DNA of 13,571 nt, taken from the NCBI GenBank assembly GCA_036554605.1, contig DATBMY010000296.1, positions 1 to 13,571 of the forward strand, written 5' to 3'. Under the pieces are notes generated by a model, which was not told the origin of the DNA, ran no database searches, and saw only the letters and a list, made by a program, of their open reading frames with translations. The stretch is from DATBMY01 sp036554605. GTDB taxonomy: Bacteria; Acidobacteriota; Blastocatellia; UBA7656. Both the position numbers and the translations under genes were made by a program. Shown in pieces: positions 6,105 through 13,509 of this stretch (position 1 is the stretch's first letter; every line of letters starts with the position of its first letter).

Positions 6105-6344
6105 CTACTTGAATTGCCCGAGTTTTTTCATGATCTTGTATATGTTCAAAGCGGTGGCGATGAGCCCGACGATAAGCCCGATGATGAAAAGCAGCGGGTA
6201 CGTGTCGCTATAGCGCGTGTCTATATACCAGCCGACGAGCGCGGGCGCGGCTATCATCCAGGGGATGGAAAGCGCCAAACCCACCGTCGTCAGCGCCTGG
6301 CGCCAGTTTGCCCCCCCGTTTTGCTTATTGTCATCGGCAGGCAT
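6105..6344 (-). CDS. atpZ: AtpZ/AtpI-family membrane protein
   Basis: The product has 79 residues with two membrane segments (about 20-43 and 49-71), a charged N-terminus and a lysine-rich tail (K-I-M-K-K). The pattern, with G-x-Y-I-D-T in the loop after the first helix and G-L-I-V-G at the second, fits the AtpZ/AtpI family. Members usually open ATP synthase operons and are linked to assembly of the c-ring or to Mg/Ca transport. Here the ATG overlaps the stop of nuoN (TAATG at 6346-6342), so translation is probably coupled to nuoN, and no atp gene follows. It may aid ATP synthase assembly from a displaced position or have been recruited to complex I; the sequence does not decide. No independent ribosome site is evident. 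Confidence 0.8.
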   Translation of the reverse strand: MPADDNKQNGGANWRQALTTVGLALSIPWMIAAPALVGWYIDTRYSDTYPLLFIIGLIVGLIATALNIYKIMKKLGQFK

Positions 6345-8026
6345 TACCGGATCGAGGTATCAGTCGTTTGAGGCGAGCCCTCATCTTGAGTCGATGATTG
6401 CTCGGACGGCGTTTCAGGCTCGCTCTTGGACGGCGCGGCGATCTCAAATCCCGGCGTGCGCGCCGCCTTCTCCGTCAGGTCTATTACTCGCTGCGGGAAA
6501 ATGCCGATGTATAGCACCAGCAGCGCGGCAAGCCCAAGCGCGACCTGTAACGGCGCGCCGAGCCTTACGGGCTGCGGCTCGGTCTCGGGCTCGATGTACA
6601 TGGCGCGGATGAAACGTATGTAATAGAAGAGCGACACGACGCTCATCACTACAGCGAGTATCGCGAGCCGCACGAGCCACGGGTCGCCAGTCTTGATAAG
6701 CCCGGCGAACAGATAGAACTTGCCTATAAACCCGGCGGTCGGAGGTATGCCGCCTAGCGAAAGCAAGAATATTGTCATCATCACCGTCAGCCATGGCGCT
6801 TTGCGCATAAGCCCGTTGAGGTCTTCCATGCGGTCGCCGGCAATGCCTCGACGCCTGAGCGCGATGATGCAGCCGAAGACGCCAAGGTTCATCAGCGTGT
6901 ATATGAAGAGATAGACGATGAATCCCGTATAGCCCTCGCGGTTGCCAGCGATGATTCCGAGCAGGGTGAATCCGGCGTGCGAAATCGAAGAGTAAGCGAG
7001 CAGCCGCTTTGTATTCTGCTGTGTGAGGGCCGCGAGGTTGCCCCACACGATGGTCACCGCCGCGACCACGCCGAGCAGCGCGACCCATCCCGGCAGGTCG
7101 GGAATGCCGCGCGCGGCGTCTCCCGGTAATTGATCGCGCATCGTGCCGGGCAGACCATAAAGGAATATGCGCCCGAACATGGCGAAGCTCGCCGCCTTTA
7201 CCGCTACGGACATGAACGCGGTGACAGACGTCGGCGCGCCCTCGTAAGCGTCGGGCGCCCACATGTGAAACGGGACCGCGGCGACCTTAAAGAACATTCC
7301 CGCCGCTATCATGACGATGGCCATCAAAACCATGTAGCGCATGTCGGCAGGCGCGCCAAATAGCGTGTAGTCCGCGACCGCGACGTTCGGGAGGGCTTTG
7401 ACGATCTTTGCGAGATTGGTAGTGCCCGTAAGCCCGTAAATCAAAGATATGCCGTAGAGCAGCACGCCCGACGAGAATGCGCCGAGCAGAAAATACTTCA
7501 TCGAGGCTTCGTTCGATTTGCGGTCGCGCTTGAGATAACCGACCAGTATATAGACCGACACCGCCATCAGCTCGAGCGAGATGAATAGGGTCAGCAGGTC
7601 TACGCCCGAGGCCATGAACATCATCCCGATGACCGCAAACAGCAACAGCGAATAATATTCGCCGCGCTGCTCGCCTTCGACCTCAAGGTACTTTATCGAG
7701 AGCAGTATCGATAGACCCGCGCCGATCAGGAACATGAATTTGAAGATGGCGGCGTAGCTGTCGAGCACTATCATGTCAAAGAAGGCCGTGCGCCCTCCGC
7801 CGCCCGCGCCCAGGTTGATATAAAGCAGCACGAGCGAGACGAGCGCAAAACCTACGCCGGCAAGCGACACCCACGCGACCAGACGCTTCTGCGCGCGCGG
7901 CAGCATCACATCCAGTATGAGCGCGGCGCAGGCGAAAAGAGTCAGTATCGCTTCCGGCATCAAAAACTGCGCCGCTTGTTGCGCGAGGTCCGAAAGGCTT
8001 ACGGTCGGTTGAATGAATAAGAGCAT
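6344..8026 (-). CDS. nuoN: NADH-quinone oxidoreductase subunit N
   Basis: The product has 560 residues, longer than the roughly 485 of E. coli NuoN, with about 14 membrane helices. It is one of three antiporter-like proton-pumping subunits of the complex I membrane arm. Key charged residues are present: E152 (L-E-L-M-A-V-S), K247 (F-F-K-V-A-A-V-P-F-H), K277 (A-V-K-A-A-S) and K436 (F-I-G-K-F). K-R-L-L-A-Y-S-S-I-S-H-A-G (340-352) is the family hallmark. Extra length comes from the N-terminus and a polar, low-complexity tail (about 527-560, rich in S, T, E and Q), probably cytoplasmic. ATG 8026 has no good ribosome site. An in-frame TAA lies six codons upstream, and a strong hairpin stands between nuoM and this start. 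The stop overlaps the atpZ start. Confidence 0.95.
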   Translation of the reverse strand: MLLFIQPTVSLSDLAQQAAQFLMPEAILTLFACAALILDVMLPRAQKRLVAWVSLAGVGFALVSLVLLYINLGAGGGGRTAFFDMIVLDSYAAIFKFMFLIGAGLSILLSIKYLEVEGEQRGEYYSLLLFAVIGMMFMASGVDLLTLFISLELMAVSVYILVGYLKRDRKSNEASMKYFLLGAFSSGVLLYGISLIYGLTGTTNLAKIVKALPNVAVADYTLFGAPADMRYMVLMAIVMIAAGMFFKVAAVPFHMWAPDAYEGAPTSVTAFMSVAVKAASFAMFGRIFLYGLPGTMRDQLPGDAARGIPDLPGWVALLGVVAAVTIVWGNLAALTQQNTKRLLAYSSISHAGFTLLGIIAGNREGYTGFIVYLFIYTLMNLGVFGCIIALRRRGIAGDRMEDLNGLMRKAPWLTVMMTIFLLSLGGIPPTAGFIGKFYLFAGLIKTGDPWLVRLAILAVVMSVVSLFYYIRFIRAMYIEPETEPQPVRLGAPLQVALGLAALLVLYIGIFPQRVIDLTEKAARTPGFEIAAPSKSEPETPSEQSSTQDEGSPQTTDTSIR

Positions 8027-8045
8027 AATCTTTAGCTTCTGTTAT

Positions 8046-8076
8046 AGCCTCCGGCCGATTCTTATGGCCGGAGGCT
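8046..8076 (-). repeat. Perfect 11-bp hairpin between nuoM and nuoN
   Basis: AGCCTCCGGCC (8046-8056) and GGCCGGAGGCT (8066-8076) pair perfectly around a nine-base loop. The element fills most of the 61-base gap between nuoM and nuoN. There is no T-run on either side and nuoN follows, so it is probably not a terminator. A role in mRNA stability, or in setting nuoN translation relative to nuoM, is an inference. GGAGG lies within the 3' arm on the minus strand but is 21 bases from ATG 8026, too far for a normal ribosome site. Confidence 0.65.
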
Positions 8077-8087
8077 CTTGTATTGAC

Positions 8088-9932
8088 TTACTGCTCAGGC
8101 TCCGCGGCCGCTGGTTGCCGGTTCGAGGGTGACTCTTCTTCGCTCGACCGCTCTTCGGCCAGGCGCGGGCGCTGCGCCGCGGGCGCGTTCTGGAAATAGT
8201 CGGGCTGCACCTGAGCGACGACCATCTCGGTCTGCGGGTTTATATACGAGAGCAACGGCTTCGGGTAGATGCCGATCCAGAATATCAGAAATATCAGCGG
8301 CGCGAACTGCCAGGCTTCGCGCGCGTTCAGGTCGGGCAGGTTCTCATTGGCAGGGTTCGTCACCTGCCCGAAGAATACCCGCTGATAGAGCCATAGCATG
8401 TAGGCCGCGCCGAGAACTATACCTGTTGTCGCGAACGCGCCCCACACCCAGTTGGCTTCGAACGCGCCTCTAATGGTGAGGAATTCGCCGATGAAATTAT
8501 TCATCAGCGGCAGCCCGAGGCTCGACAGGGTCACTATCAAAAAGATGGTCGAGAAGGTAGGCATCACCGACGCGAGGCCGCCGAATTCGGCTATCTCGTA
8601 TGTGTGCCGCCGCTCGTAGAGTATCCCCGCGAGCATGAAGAGCGCGCCCGTCGAGATGCCGTGGTTGATCATCTGCATCACCGCGCCGTTTATCCCGTTC
8701 GGGTTGAGCGCGAACAGCCCCAATACTACAAAACCGAGGTGAGAGACCGATGAGTACGCGACAAGCTTCTTCACGTCCTTCTGCGCCATGGCGACCAGCG
8801 CGCCATAGATGATGCCGATGATTGCGAGCACGACCATCACCTGTCTGACGGTCGGGTGATTGGCCGCATCGGGAAACATCGGAAGCGAGAATCGCATGAA
8901 GCCATACGTGCCCATCTTCAGAAGTATGCCCGCAAGTATGACGGAGCCCGCGGTCGGCGCGTCATAGTGGGCGTCGGGCAGCCAGGTGTGGAAGGGGAAC
9001 ATCGGCACTTTGATGGCAAACGAGAGCGAGAACCCTATGAAGAGCCAGATGATAACCCCCAACCCGATCACCGCTGAAAGATGCGGCCCGATGGCGGTGA
9101 GCGCGGGTATATTGAATGAGCTGCGGACGTAGCCCGGCGGGAGCGGCCGGCGGCCCGCCGGGTCCGCCGGGTCTATGCCCTGCGCGCGCTTCATCGCGTC
9201 TTCGACCATCGCAAGCATTCGCTCGTTGCGCTGACCGGCGGCGGCCGGGTCTATTACGCTGCTCGCGGCATTGCGCTCGGCCGTGAGCCGCACCTCCGCC
9301 GGCCGCGCGTTGACGACGTCGGCAAAGACGAAGTAGAGCTTGAGCACGGCAAGCAGCATCACGACCGATCCGACCAGGGTGTAGAGAAAGAACTTGATGG
9401 CGGAATAGAGCCGATTCTTTCCGCCCCAGATGCCGATCAGAAAATACATCGGCACGAGCATCACTTCCCAGAATATGAAGAAGAGGAAGAGGTCAGCCGC
9501 GACGAATGCGCCTATCATGCCCGATTGCAGCAGCATCAGCATGATGTAGTACTCTTTTTCGCGCCCCTTTTCGCGGATGTAGGCCCAGCTCGTTACAACC
9601 GATATGACGCCGATCAGCGTCGTCAGCAGAACCAGCACGAGCGAAAGACCGTCAACTCCCAGCTGGTAGCGCGCGCCGATCAACGGTATCCATTCGTAGT
9701 CCTCGATGAATTGCAACCCGCCGTAAGCGCGGTCGTAGCCGGGCTGGCCGCCAAGTCCCGTAATCAACGGGATCGATACCAGAAAGCAGAGGCTTATCCA
9801 GACATTGGCGAACCAGCGTATGGCGTCATTCTTGGCGCGGTTGAAGAATAGAAGAAAGATGCCGCCAAGCGCCGGAAGCCAGGTTACCCACGATAGGATG
9901 CCGATTCCAAAAATCTCGATATGACCGGGCAT
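8088..9932 (-). CDS. nuoM: NADH-quinone oxidoreductase subunit M
   Basis: The product has 614 residues from ATG 9932, the start with AAGGAG nine bases upstream; a TTG at 9938 is only three bases from that site. NuoM is the middle antiporter-like subunit of the complex I membrane arm. Conserved charged residues are present: E156 (F-W-E-V-M-L-V-P-M-Y), K308 (A-I-K-V-P-M-F-P-F-H), K339 (L-L-K-M-G-T-Y-G) and E483 (F-I-G-E-F). K-K-L-V-A-Y-S-S-V-S-H-L-G is near 388-400. The chain is about 100 residues longer than E. coli NuoM. Most of the excess is a polar insert at about 204-270, between two helices and just before S-F-N-I-P-A-L, plus a charged C-terminal tail. The nuoL stop lies 23 bases upstream, so the pair is tightly linked. 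Confidence 0.95.
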   Translation of the reverse strand: MPGHIEIFGIGILSWVTWLPALGGIFLLFFNRAKNDAIRWFANVWISLCFLVSIPLITGLGGQPGYDRAYGGLQFIEDYEWIPLIGARYQLGVDGLSLVLVLLTTLIGVISVVTSWAYIREKGREKEYYIMLMLLQSGMIGAFVAADLFLFFIFWEVMLVPMYFLIGIWGGKNRLYSAIKFFLYTLVGSVVMLLAVLKLYFVFADVVNARPAEVRLTAERNAASSVIDPAAAGQRNERMLAMVEDAMKRAQGIDPADPAGRRPLPPGYVRSSFNIPALTAIGPHLSAVIGLGVIIWLFIGFSLSFAIKVPMFPFHTWLPDAHYDAPTAGSVILAGILLKMGTYGFMRFSLPMFPDAANHPTVRQVMVVLAIIGIIYGALVAMAQKDVKKLVAYSSVSHLGFVVLGLFALNPNGINGAVMQMINHGISTGALFMLAGILYERRHTYEIAEFGGLASVMPTFSTIFLIVTLSSLGLPLMNNFIGEFLTIRGAFEANWVWGAFATTGIVLGAAYMLWLYQRVFFGQVTNPANENLPDLNAREAWQFAPLIFLIFWIGIYPKPLLSYINPQTEMVVAQVQPDYFQNAPAAQRPRLAEERSSEEESPSNRQPAAAEPEQ

Positions 9933-9941
9933 GGTCAAGTT

Positions 9942-9947
9942 CTCCTT
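9942..9947 (-). promoter_or_regulatory. Ribosome binding site for nuoM
   Basis: AAGGAG on the minus strand lies nine bases before ATG 9932. It favours that start over the in-frame TTG at 9938, which would leave only three bases of spacing. Confidence 0.65.
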
Positions 9948-9955
9948 ATTAAGCT

Positions 9956-12265
9956 TTACCTGCCAAAGAATGCTTTAAACGTTTCGCTTATGGCCGGGTA
10001 GGTGTAGAAGACCAGTATCAAAAGCAGCCCGCCCGTAAACCATATCGCGTACCAGTACCACATACCGGTCTGGACCGAGCGGAGCACTATCGATCCGAAT
10101 CTGGTGACCCAGCCGGTAGCGTTCACAAGCAGGTCGATGACCCACTTGTCCCACCACGCGCTCGCTCGCGCCCAGAACCTCGTAAGCCACCCGGTGGCGT
10201 TGACGCTGCCATCCACGACATCGGCGTCGACCTGCCAGAGCGCATTGTTCATGGACTTGGCCGCCTGTATGCCCTTGACGTCGAGCAGATAATCCCAATA
10301 CCACTTATTAAAGCTGAGCGTGTAAAGCGGCCTCAGCTTCTGGGCCCAGATTGCGGGCAGATCGGGCCGCTTCAGATAAAAGAGCCGCCCCAGGTATATG
10401 CCGCCCGCCGCGATAAGAAGCGACAAAAGCATGAGCAGATACTCTATGGGGTCGATGTGATGCGCGTCGGCGTGCGGAGCTGCCTGCTCGACACTGACTA
10501 TCACGGGACTGAGCCAGCGCGTGAAGATATTCCAGTCAGCGCCGCCCGATAGCGCGTGCGGTATGCCGATGAGTCCCGCCGTCACCGAAAAGAACGCAAG
10601 CACGACGAGCGGCAGCGTCATGCTGCGCGGCGATTCGTGCGGCTCGAAATGACGATGCGACGAGGCGTGCGCTACGGCGCGGTCGGTAGCATCGTGCGCG
10701 CCGACGTGCTCGCCGGGTTGATGATGCGGGCGGTCGCCGGCTGAAGCCGCCACGGCGTCGTGCGGGCGTATCTCTTTATCATGCGCGGCGGCGTGGGCTT
10801 CGTCGGCCTCGCCCCCCGCGTGGATCTTGCGGAAGCGCTCTTCGCCCCAAAAGGTCAAAGCCATCAGCCGCGTCATGTAAAAAGCGGTTATGCCGGCCGT
10901 CAGCCATCCTATTACCCAGAGTATCTGCCCGCCGCCGAAGACGTGCGTTGAAAACGTCTTCCAGAGAATCTCATCTTTAGAAAAGAAGCCCGCGAACGGG
11001 ATGATGCCGCAGATGGCAAGCCATCCCATTAGCATCGTCTTATAAGTCAAAGGCAGATACTTTTGAAGCCCGCCCATGCGGGGCATCTCCTGCTCGTGGT
11101 GCATGCCGTGAATGACCGAGCCCGACCCCAAAAAGAGCAGCGCCTTGAAGAAGGCGTGCGTGAAGACGTGAAAGATCGCGCCGATAAAAGCGCCGACCCC
11201 CGCGCCCAAAAACATGTAGCCGAGCTGCGAGACCGTCGAATATGCGAGGACTTTCTTTATGTCCGTCTGCGTGATGCCGATGGTCGCGGCGATGAATGCC
11301 GTCAGCAAGCCAACGAGCGCTACGATCATCATCATCGTAACCGAGCGCTGAAAAATAAAGTTCGTGCGCGTCACCATAAAGACGCCGGCTGTGACCATCG
11401 TGGCCGCGTGTATGAGCGCGCTGACTGGAGTGGGACCTGCCATGGCGTCGGGCAGCCAGATGTATAGCGGTATCTGCGCGCTCTTGCCGGTCGCGCCGAT
11501 GAAGAGCGTAAGCGCGATCGACGACATCAATCCCCACTGCCATAGCTGTTCGACCGGATAAGCCGCCGACAATCGCGCCACTTCGCTGAAATCGAGCGTG
11601 CCGAAGGTCGCGAAGACCGCGCATATCGCAAGCACCATGCCGACATCGCCTATGCGGTTGACGACGAATGCTTTCTTCGACGCGTCGCCTGCTTCCTGCC
11701 TGTTGAAGTAGTAGCCGATCAGCAGGTATGAGCAAAGCCCGACGCCCTCCCACCCGATGAACATGATCATGAAGTTCGAGCCCATCACCAATAGAAGCAT
11801 CATGAACATGAAAAGGTTCAGGTAAGAGAAGAACCGGTAATAGCCCGTATCGCCATGCATGTAGCCTGTGGCGAAGACGTGTATCCAGAAGCCGACGAAG
11901 GTGACGACGAACATCATCACTAGCGAGAGCTGGTCTATCTGGTAGCTCCACTCTATGTTGAAATCGGCGAGACCGCCCCGTTCATTTCCGAGCGTCTTAT
12001 GCGCCGCGCCGCCCGGGAGCCATGTGAAAGAGTGCGGGAAGCCACCCTCCTGGCTCGTCACGTAAGGCGTGTTCTCGTGCGCGGGCGCGTAGTTGACTGC
12101 GTAATCGTAGAAAGCGCCGAGCGTGAGCAGAAGCGAGCCGAGTATGACACCGCACGCGACTATCGAAACCGTTCGCTCGCTCAGGCGCAGCCGGCGTCCG
12201 AGCAGGAAGTTGAACAGGAAGCCTAAAAGCGGCAGGACCGGAATGAGCCAGACAAGTCTTAACAT
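9956..12265 (-). CDS. nuoL: NADH-quinone oxidoreductase subunit L
   Basis: The product has 769 residues, against about 613 in E. coli. NuoL is the most distal antiporter-like subunit, with a long lateral helix running along the membrane arm. Key residues are present: E173 (G-W-E-G-V-G), D207 (N-R-I-G-D), K261 (G-K-S-A-Q-I-P-L), H286 (L-I-H-A-A-T-M), H366/H370/K374 (H-V-F-T-H-A-F-F-K) and K430 (F-F-S-K-D-E). Most of the excess is a polar, histidine-rich insert (about 478-546, 12 His) and a longer C-terminal region. That region carries the segment V-N-A-T-G-W-[LV]-T-R-F twice (688-697 and 714-723). ATG 12265 has no strong ribosome site; the leader is part of an intergenic inverted repeat. Identity is certain; the role of the insert is unknown. 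Confidence 0.96.
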   Translation of the reverse strand: MLRLVWLIPVLPLLGFLFNFLLGRRLRLSERTVSIVACGVILGSLLLTLGAFYDYAVNYAPAHENTPYVTSQEGGFPHSFTWLPGGAAHKTLGNERGGLADFNIEWSYQIDQLSLVMMFVVTFVGFWIHVFATGYMHGDTGYYRFFSYLNLFMFMMLLLVMGSNFMIMFIGWEGVGLCSYLLIGYYFNRQEAGDASKKAFVVNRIGDVGMVLAICAVFATFGTLDFSEVARLSAAYPVEQLWQWGLMSSIALTLFIGATGKSAQIPLYIWLPDAMAGPTPVSALIHAATMVTAGVFMVTRTNFIFQRSVTMMMIVALVGLLTAFIAATIGITQTDIKKVLAYSTVSQLGYMFLGAGVGAFIGAIFHVFTHAFFKALLFLGSGSVIHGMHHEQEMPRMGGLQKYLPLTYKTMLMGWLAICGIIPFAGFFSKDEILWKTFSTHVFGGGQILWVIGWLTAGITAFYMTRLMALTFWGEERFRKIHAGGEADEAHAAAHDKEIRPHDAVAASAGDRPHHQPGEHVGAHDATDRAVAHASSHRHFEPHESPRSMTLPLVVLAFFSVTAGLIGIPHALSGGADWNIFTRWLSPVIVSVEQAAPHADAHHIDPIEYLLMLLSLLIAAGGIYLGRLFYLKRPDLPAIWAQKLRPLYTLSFNKWYWDYLLDVKGIQAAKSMNNALWQVDADVVDGSVNATGWLTRFWARASAWWDKWVIDLLVNATGWVTRFGSIVLRSVQTGMWYWYAIWFTGGLLLILVFYTYPAISETFKAFFGR

Positions 12266-12280
12266 AGTGATCAGTTCTGA

Positions 12281-12328
12281 GTGATGAGCGACGAATCAGT
12301 ATTTAGTTGATAGATCATCGTTCATCGC
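12281..12328. repeat. Imperfect inverted repeat in the nuoK-nuoL gap
   Basis: GTGATGAGCGACGA (12281-12294) and TCATCGTTCATCGC (12315-12328) pair at 11 of 14 positions around a 20-base loop. The three mismatches are transitions, so G-U pairing is possible in one strand's RNA. The flank contains GATCAGTT and AATCAGT, reminiscent of the 7-mers in the larger palindromes. It may be a decayed member of the same family. Confidence 0.45.
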
Positions 12329-12333
12329 ATGTT

Positions 12334-12762
12334 TTACCATTTGAGCAGATCGATTTCGTCAATCGCGACCGTCTCGCGGTTGCGGAACATAGCTATGACG
12401 ATGCCAAGTCCTATGGCCGCCTCGGCCGCGGCCACGACAATGATAAAGATCGTGAAAACGGGTCCAGCCAGCGGGTCGATCGATATCTTCAGTTGCCCCT
12501 CAATCGCCGCCTGGTTAAGGCTCAGGTAGCGCGAGAAGGCTATAAGATTCAGGTTTACCGCGTTGAGTATTAGCTCGATAGACATGAAGATGATGATAAT
12601 GTTGCGGCGCGACAGGACCCCGGCCACCCCGACCACGAACAGCAGGAAGCTGAGCATAAGGAAGTTGATCAGCGTAGGCTCGAACCGCTTGAGCATTGAC
12701 TGATCGGTCTGAAAAAGAATCGGGGCAACGTAGGCGAACACACTTGCGAAAAGACCGGTCAC
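12334..12762 (-). CDS. nuoK: NADH-quinone oxidoreductase subunit K
   Basis: NuoK is a three-helix subunit of the membrane arm, part of the proton path next to NuoJ and NuoN. The start GTG 12762 is chosen because GGAGG lies five bases upstream; an ATG at 12777 would add five residues but has no ribosome site. From GTG the product has 142 residues against about 100 in E. coli. The two conserved membrane glutamates are present: E63 in F-M-S-I-E-L-I-L-N-A-V-N and E114 in V-A-A-A-E-A-A-I-G-L. The excess is an N-terminal extension of about 30 residues and a loop between helices 2 and 3. The two glutamates are 51 residues apart instead of 36. The C-terminus is acidic with a final K-W. It lies 44 bases after the nuoJ stop. 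Confidence 0.93.
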   Translation of the reverse strand: MTGLFASVFAYVAPILFQTDQSMLKRFEPTLINFLMLSFLLFVVGVAGVLSRRNIIIIFMSIELILNAVNLNLIAFSRYLSLNQAAIEGQLKISIDPLAGPVFTIFIIVVAAAEAAIGLGIVIAMFRNRETVAIDEIDLLKW

Positions 12763-12767
12763 GTCGT

Positions 12768-12772
12768 CCTCC
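12768..12772 (-). promoter_or_regulatory. Ribosome binding site for nuoK
   Basis: GGAGG on the minus strand lies five bases before GTG 12762. The alternative ATG at 12777 would place this motif inside the coding sequence, with no ribosome site of its own. Confidence 0.55.
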
Positions 12773-12806
12773 GTCATTTAAGGGATTAGGGGTTCTTATA
12801 CGAACG

Positions 12807-13385
12807 TCATTCGTAATACTTCTCCTGCTTCGAGCCTCGCGCCAGCAGCACCGCGCCGACTATAGCGACAAGCAAAAGCAGCGAAGCAATCTCGAACGGC
12901 AGCGCGGCATTCCTGTAAAGGGCCTGTCCTACGGATTCGGTATTGTCAGAGACCGCGCCCGCCGGCCCGCTCGTAGTCGCCCCGACGGTCGCTTGGCGGG
13001 CCTGGTTTTCGGGCGGGCGAAAAGCCGCCTGCGCCGGGTTCATCGAAAAGTAAAACGAGACGGCAAGCAGCAGCGCCACTATGACCGCGGGCCAGGTCTG
13101 CTTCGTGTACAGTTCGACGCGCGCCTCTTCTTCGGCCCGCGTCCGCACAAGCATGATGACGAACAGAAACAGGACCATCACGCCGCCGACATAAACGAGT
13201 ATCTGCACGCCCGCGACAAATTCGGAGCGCAGCAGTATGAACAGGAGCGCCATGTTGACGAGCGCCGAGACCAGGAATAGAGCCGAGTGCACGGCGATGC
13301 GCGCGGTGACGACGAAGACGGCCATAAAGAGCGTCATTATCGCCAGCACGTAGAAAAGCACTGCTTCCCATCCGTATAGTTGCAT
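12807..13385 (-). CDS. nuoJ: NADH-quinone oxidoreductase subunit J
   Basis: The product has 192 residues with five predicted membrane helices (about 8-28, 31-51, 57-80, 98-114 and 160-182). NuoJ lies at the junction of the complex I membrane arm, and its third helix helps couple quinone chemistry to proton pumping. That helix is recognisable as V-Q-I-L-V-Y-V-G-G-V-M-V-L-F-L-F (60-75), with Y65 and the G-G pair at its flexible bulge. A polar loop (about 115-157, rich in A, T, G and P) separates helices 4 and 5. ATG 13385 follows GAGGAG closely, and that site abuts the end of the heptamer palindrome between nuoI and nuoJ. The C-terminus is charged (K-Q-E-K-Y-Y-E). Confidence 0.95.
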   Translation of the reverse strand: MQLYGWEAVLFYVLAIMTLFMAVFVVTARIAVHSALFLVSALVNMALLFILLRSEFVAGVQILVYVGGVMVLFLFVIMLVRTRAEEEARVELYTKQTWPAVIVALLLAVSFYFSMNPAQAAFRPPENQARQATVGATTSGPAGAVSDNTESVGQALYRNAALPFEIASLLLLVAIVGAVLLARGSKQEKYYE

Positions 13386-13392
13386 ATCTCCT

Positions 13393-13505
13393 CAGGGGTC
13401 GGGTGTCAGGGATCGGAGGTCAGAAGTTGTCAGTGAGATGGCTTCTGGATTTTCTACGGAACATTGAAAATTCCAGAAGCCCTGATCCCCGACTCCTGAC
13501 CCCTG
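13393..13505. repeat. Nested heptamer-built palindrome between nuoI and nuoJ
   Basis: Outer arms at 13393-13416 and 13482-13505 match inverted at 20 of 24 positions. An inner stem, GGCTTCTGGA (13440-13449) with TCCAGAAGCC (13472-13481), is perfect over 10 bp and extends five more (13450-13454 with 13466-13470) past a bulged T. The arms are built of degenerate 7-mers (caggggt, cgggtgt, cagggat, cggaggt, cagaagt), the same N-T-C-R-G pattern as at 5160-5208. It fills nearly the whole 124-base gap and ends two bases before the nuoJ ribosome site. Confidence 0.75.
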
Positions 13506-13509
13506 ATCC

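Noticed and set aside
6444..7262. Long second minus-strand frame inside nuoN
   Set aside because: It is out of frame with a clear NuoN, and its R/H-rich composition is an artefact of the shifted GC-rich frame.
8046..8076. Reading the nuoM-nuoN hairpin as a rho-independent terminator
   Set aside because: No T-run follows on either strand, and nuoN must be expressed downstream.
11040..11951. 303-codon frame inside nuoL
   Set aside because: Same reason: nuoL has all conserved residues in its own frame.
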